Source: Polynucleobacter sp. 80A-SIGWE (lineage in GTDB: Bacteria > Pseudomonadota > Gammaproteobacteria > Burkholderiales > Burkholderiaceae). From it: DNA of 64,000 nucleotides. Position 1 is the stretch's first letter, and each line of letters opens with the position of its first letter. The position numbers and the translations under genes were made by a program. This document shows positions 62,590 through 64,000 of the stretch, piece by piece. The notes beneath the pieces were generated by a model. That model had not been told where the DNA came from. It did no database searches and saw only the letters and a list, made by a program, of their open reading frames with translations. The DNA is taken from contig NZ_JACVOR010000002.1 in assembly GCF_018882295.1 (NCBI RefSeq), positions 1-64,000 of the forward strand, in the 5' to 3' direction.

Positions 62590-63576
62590 CTTGCAGTACT
62601 CTATGGCCGCCTTCAACTCATCTGGGTTGAAAGGGTCAAATGTTTTTCTTCCGGCAATCGCGCGCAACCAAGTTAACTGTCGTTTGCCAAGCTGTCTAGT
62701 CGCAGCCAGGGCTTTGTAGCGCATTTCAGCTTGATCTACTTCACCGGATAAATATTCCCAGACTTGTCGATAGCCAACAGAGCGAATGGCGGGTAGATCA
62801 CCATGCAGGTCTGGATTCTTTCTGAGTAATTCAACTTCCTCTAGCAGTCCACCGACTAGCATTTCATCAAATCTTTTTTCTAAGTTCTGATGCAGGCGCA
62901 AGCGATCACTTGGCTCTAGTGAGATGAGGTCAATCCATTCCGGGATAGATGAACCTTCTCGGCCATCTTCGCTTGGCGAATCTGCCAATAGCTCCGACAT
63001 GGGTTTGCCAGTAATTTCATAAACTTCTAAAGCACGTTGCACGCGTTGAGAGTCATTGGGCTGTAAACGTGTGGCGGTAACGGGGTCTACTTTAGCTAGT
63101 TCAGAATGCATCGCAGGCCAGCCAATTTCTTTGCCTTGCTCATCGAGGCGGGCGCGGATCTCTGGATCTGCAGGTGGGAGGGAAGATAGGCCATATGCCC
63201 ATGCACGCCAGTACAGCATCGTGCCACCCACCACCACAGGAATGTTTCCACGTTCTCGAATTTCTGCGCACAGTCGCTTGGCATCGTTTGCGAAGCGTGC
63301 CGCTGAATAGGATTCGGTAGGATCCAAAATATCAATCAAGTGGTGCTTAACTGCTGCTTGCTCTGCTTTTGTTGGCTTGGCGCTACCAATATCCAATCCG
63401 CGATATACCAAGGCGGAGTCCATGCTGATTAATTCAACAGTTTGACCATGAGATTTAGCATGCTCTGCTAATGCCATTGCGAGATGGGTTTTGCCTGCGC
63501 CTGTGGGGCCAACAATACACAGTATGGGTGGCTGATCAGAAGGATGCGTAGGCTGAATGTGAAGTTCAGTTTGCAT
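62572..63576 (-). CDS. miaA: tRNA dimethylallyltransferase
   Basis: MiaA adds the dimethylallyl group to adenosine-37 of tRNAs that read UNN codons. The 334-residue protein has the P-loop GPTGAGKTHLA (about 23-33), SMDSALVYRGLDIGSAKPT (about 51-69) and VVGGTMLYWRAW near 117. The C-terminal part contains RQLGKRQLTWLR. It is about 15-20 residues longer than E. coli MiaA (316), through a short N-terminal leader (QTELHIQPTHPSDQ). It is divergent from the dedA-type gene, 79 bases away. Confidence 0.96.
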   Translation of the reverse strand: MQTELHIQPTHPSDQPPILCIVGPTGAGKTHLAMALAEHAKSHGQTVELISMDSALVYRGLDIGSAKPTKAEQAAVKHHLIDILDPTESYSAARFANDAKRLCAEIRERGNIPVVVGGTMLYWRAWAYGLSSLPPADPEIRARLDEQGKEIGWPAMHSELAKVDPVTATRLQPNDSQRVQRALEVYEITGKPMSELLADSPSEDGREGSSIPEWIDLISLEPSDRLRLHQNLEKRFDEMLVGGLLEEVELLRKNPDLHGDLPAIRSVGYRQVWEYLSGEVDQAEMRYKALAATRQLGKRQLTWLRAIAGRKTFDPFNPDELKAAIEYCKQSLNK

Positions 63577-63655
63577 ACCGCATTATAGGAATGAAATGCG
63601 GCAATCGGTATTGCTAGCCTGTTAATATCCTTGCAACTAATACATGGAGCACGAT

Positions 63656-64000
63656 TTGATCGATACCTTATTGCAGTTAGGTGATTTGCTGTTGCACATT
63701 GATCGTCATTTAGACGTAGTGATTCAGCAATATGGTTATTGGGCTTATGGCCTACTTTTCGCTATTGTGTTTGCCGAGACCGGTTTGGTAGTCGCTCCAT
63801 TTTTACCTGGCGATTCATTATTGTTTATTGCCGGAGCCTATTGCGCTACTGAGCATTTCAATCTGTGGACTCTTTGCATTGGATTGTTAATCGCGGCTAT
63901 TGCCGGCAATACTGTGAACTACTTCATTGGTCGCTGGATTGGCGAAAGAATTTTTAGTAGCCAGTCTCGCTGGATTGATCAAGCGGCTTTACGTAAGACA
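63656..64000 (+). CDS. DedA-family membrane protein, 5' part (cut by window end)
   Basis: The frame is open to the last base of the window; 115 codons are visible. It begins like E. coli DedA: MIDTLLQLGDLLLHIDRHLD, then the conserved EYG-like QQYGYWAYGLLFAIVFAETGLVVAPFLPGDSLLF segment at about residues 25-58 and NYFIGRWIGERIF near 91. DedA proteins are inner-membrane proteins; several flip undecaprenyl phosphate or other phospholipids. I start at TTG 63656 because GGAG lies 6 bases before it and the length fits; the ATG at 63644 in the same frame is the alternative. Confidence 0.9.
   Translation, partial: MIDTLLQLGDLLLHIDRHLDVVIQQYGYWAYGLLFAIVFAETGLVVAPFLPGDSLLFIAGAYCATEHFNLWTLCIGLLIAAIAGNTVNYFIGRWIGERIFSSQSRWIDQAALRKT

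Overview
The window is a stretch of bacterial chromosome with 43 protein-coding genes (one cut at each edge). I saw no rRNA, tRNA, CRISPR array, insertion sequence or prophage. Gene content and gene order (queA-tgt-yajC-secDF, yhdP-nitrilase-tldD, purM/perM-hda-HAD-pcnB-folK-panB, nadK/hrcA-hemH-grpE-dnaK-dnaJ) are those of a small-genome freshwater betaproteobacterium of the Burkholderiales. Polynucleobacter is my best guess; this is inferred from synteny and protein style, not from a database search.

Layout. Bases 1-8017 hold the 3' part of a giant repetitive surface/secreted protein: beta-helix (PATR-type) repeats followed by MBG/YDG-type repeats, including a perfect 546-bp tandem duplication, and ending without an autotransporter barrel. 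Bases 8018-10393 carry groES-groEL behind a promoter that overlaps a CIRCE operator. Bases 10579-14232 are an A+T-rich accessory block of three glycosylation genes: a TPR-GT41 (SPINDLY/OGT-like) transferase, a StrF-type family 2 glycosyltransferase and a glycosyltransferase-like protein. From 14423 on the window is housekeeping: the proton-translocating transhydrogenase pntAA-pntAB-pntB; mnmA; a glutathione S-transferase; purB-waaA; queA-tgt-yajC-secD-secF; recG; ubiA; a glycolate oxidase operon glcD-glcE-glcF continuing into yggS and proC; a PduO-type cobalamin adenosyltransferase; yhdP-nitrilase-tldD-DAHP synthase; glnE; recN; nadK; hrcA; hemH; grpE; dnaK; dnaJ; the pterin/pantothenate/RNA-processing/replication-control operon perM-hda-HAD-pcnB-folK-panB; purM; miaA; and the start of a dedA-type gene.

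How the parts fit. The window contains most of the heat-shock chaperone set with its wiring: the HrcA repressor gene (49998-51020), a CIRCE site only in front of groESL, and near-consensus sigma-32 promoters in front of grpE and dnaK. The -35 regions of groES and dnaK share an identical 12-base core, which suggests groESL is also read by sigma-32. The most unusual part is the left end. The adhesin-like protein lies about 2.5 kb from a GT41 enzyme and two further glycosyltransferase-type genes, and its last residues contain a cysteine pair like that of HMW1-type two-partner-secretion adhesins, whose glycosyltransferase is also a GT41 enzyme. A glycosylated two-partner adhesin module is a reasonable but untested hypothesis.
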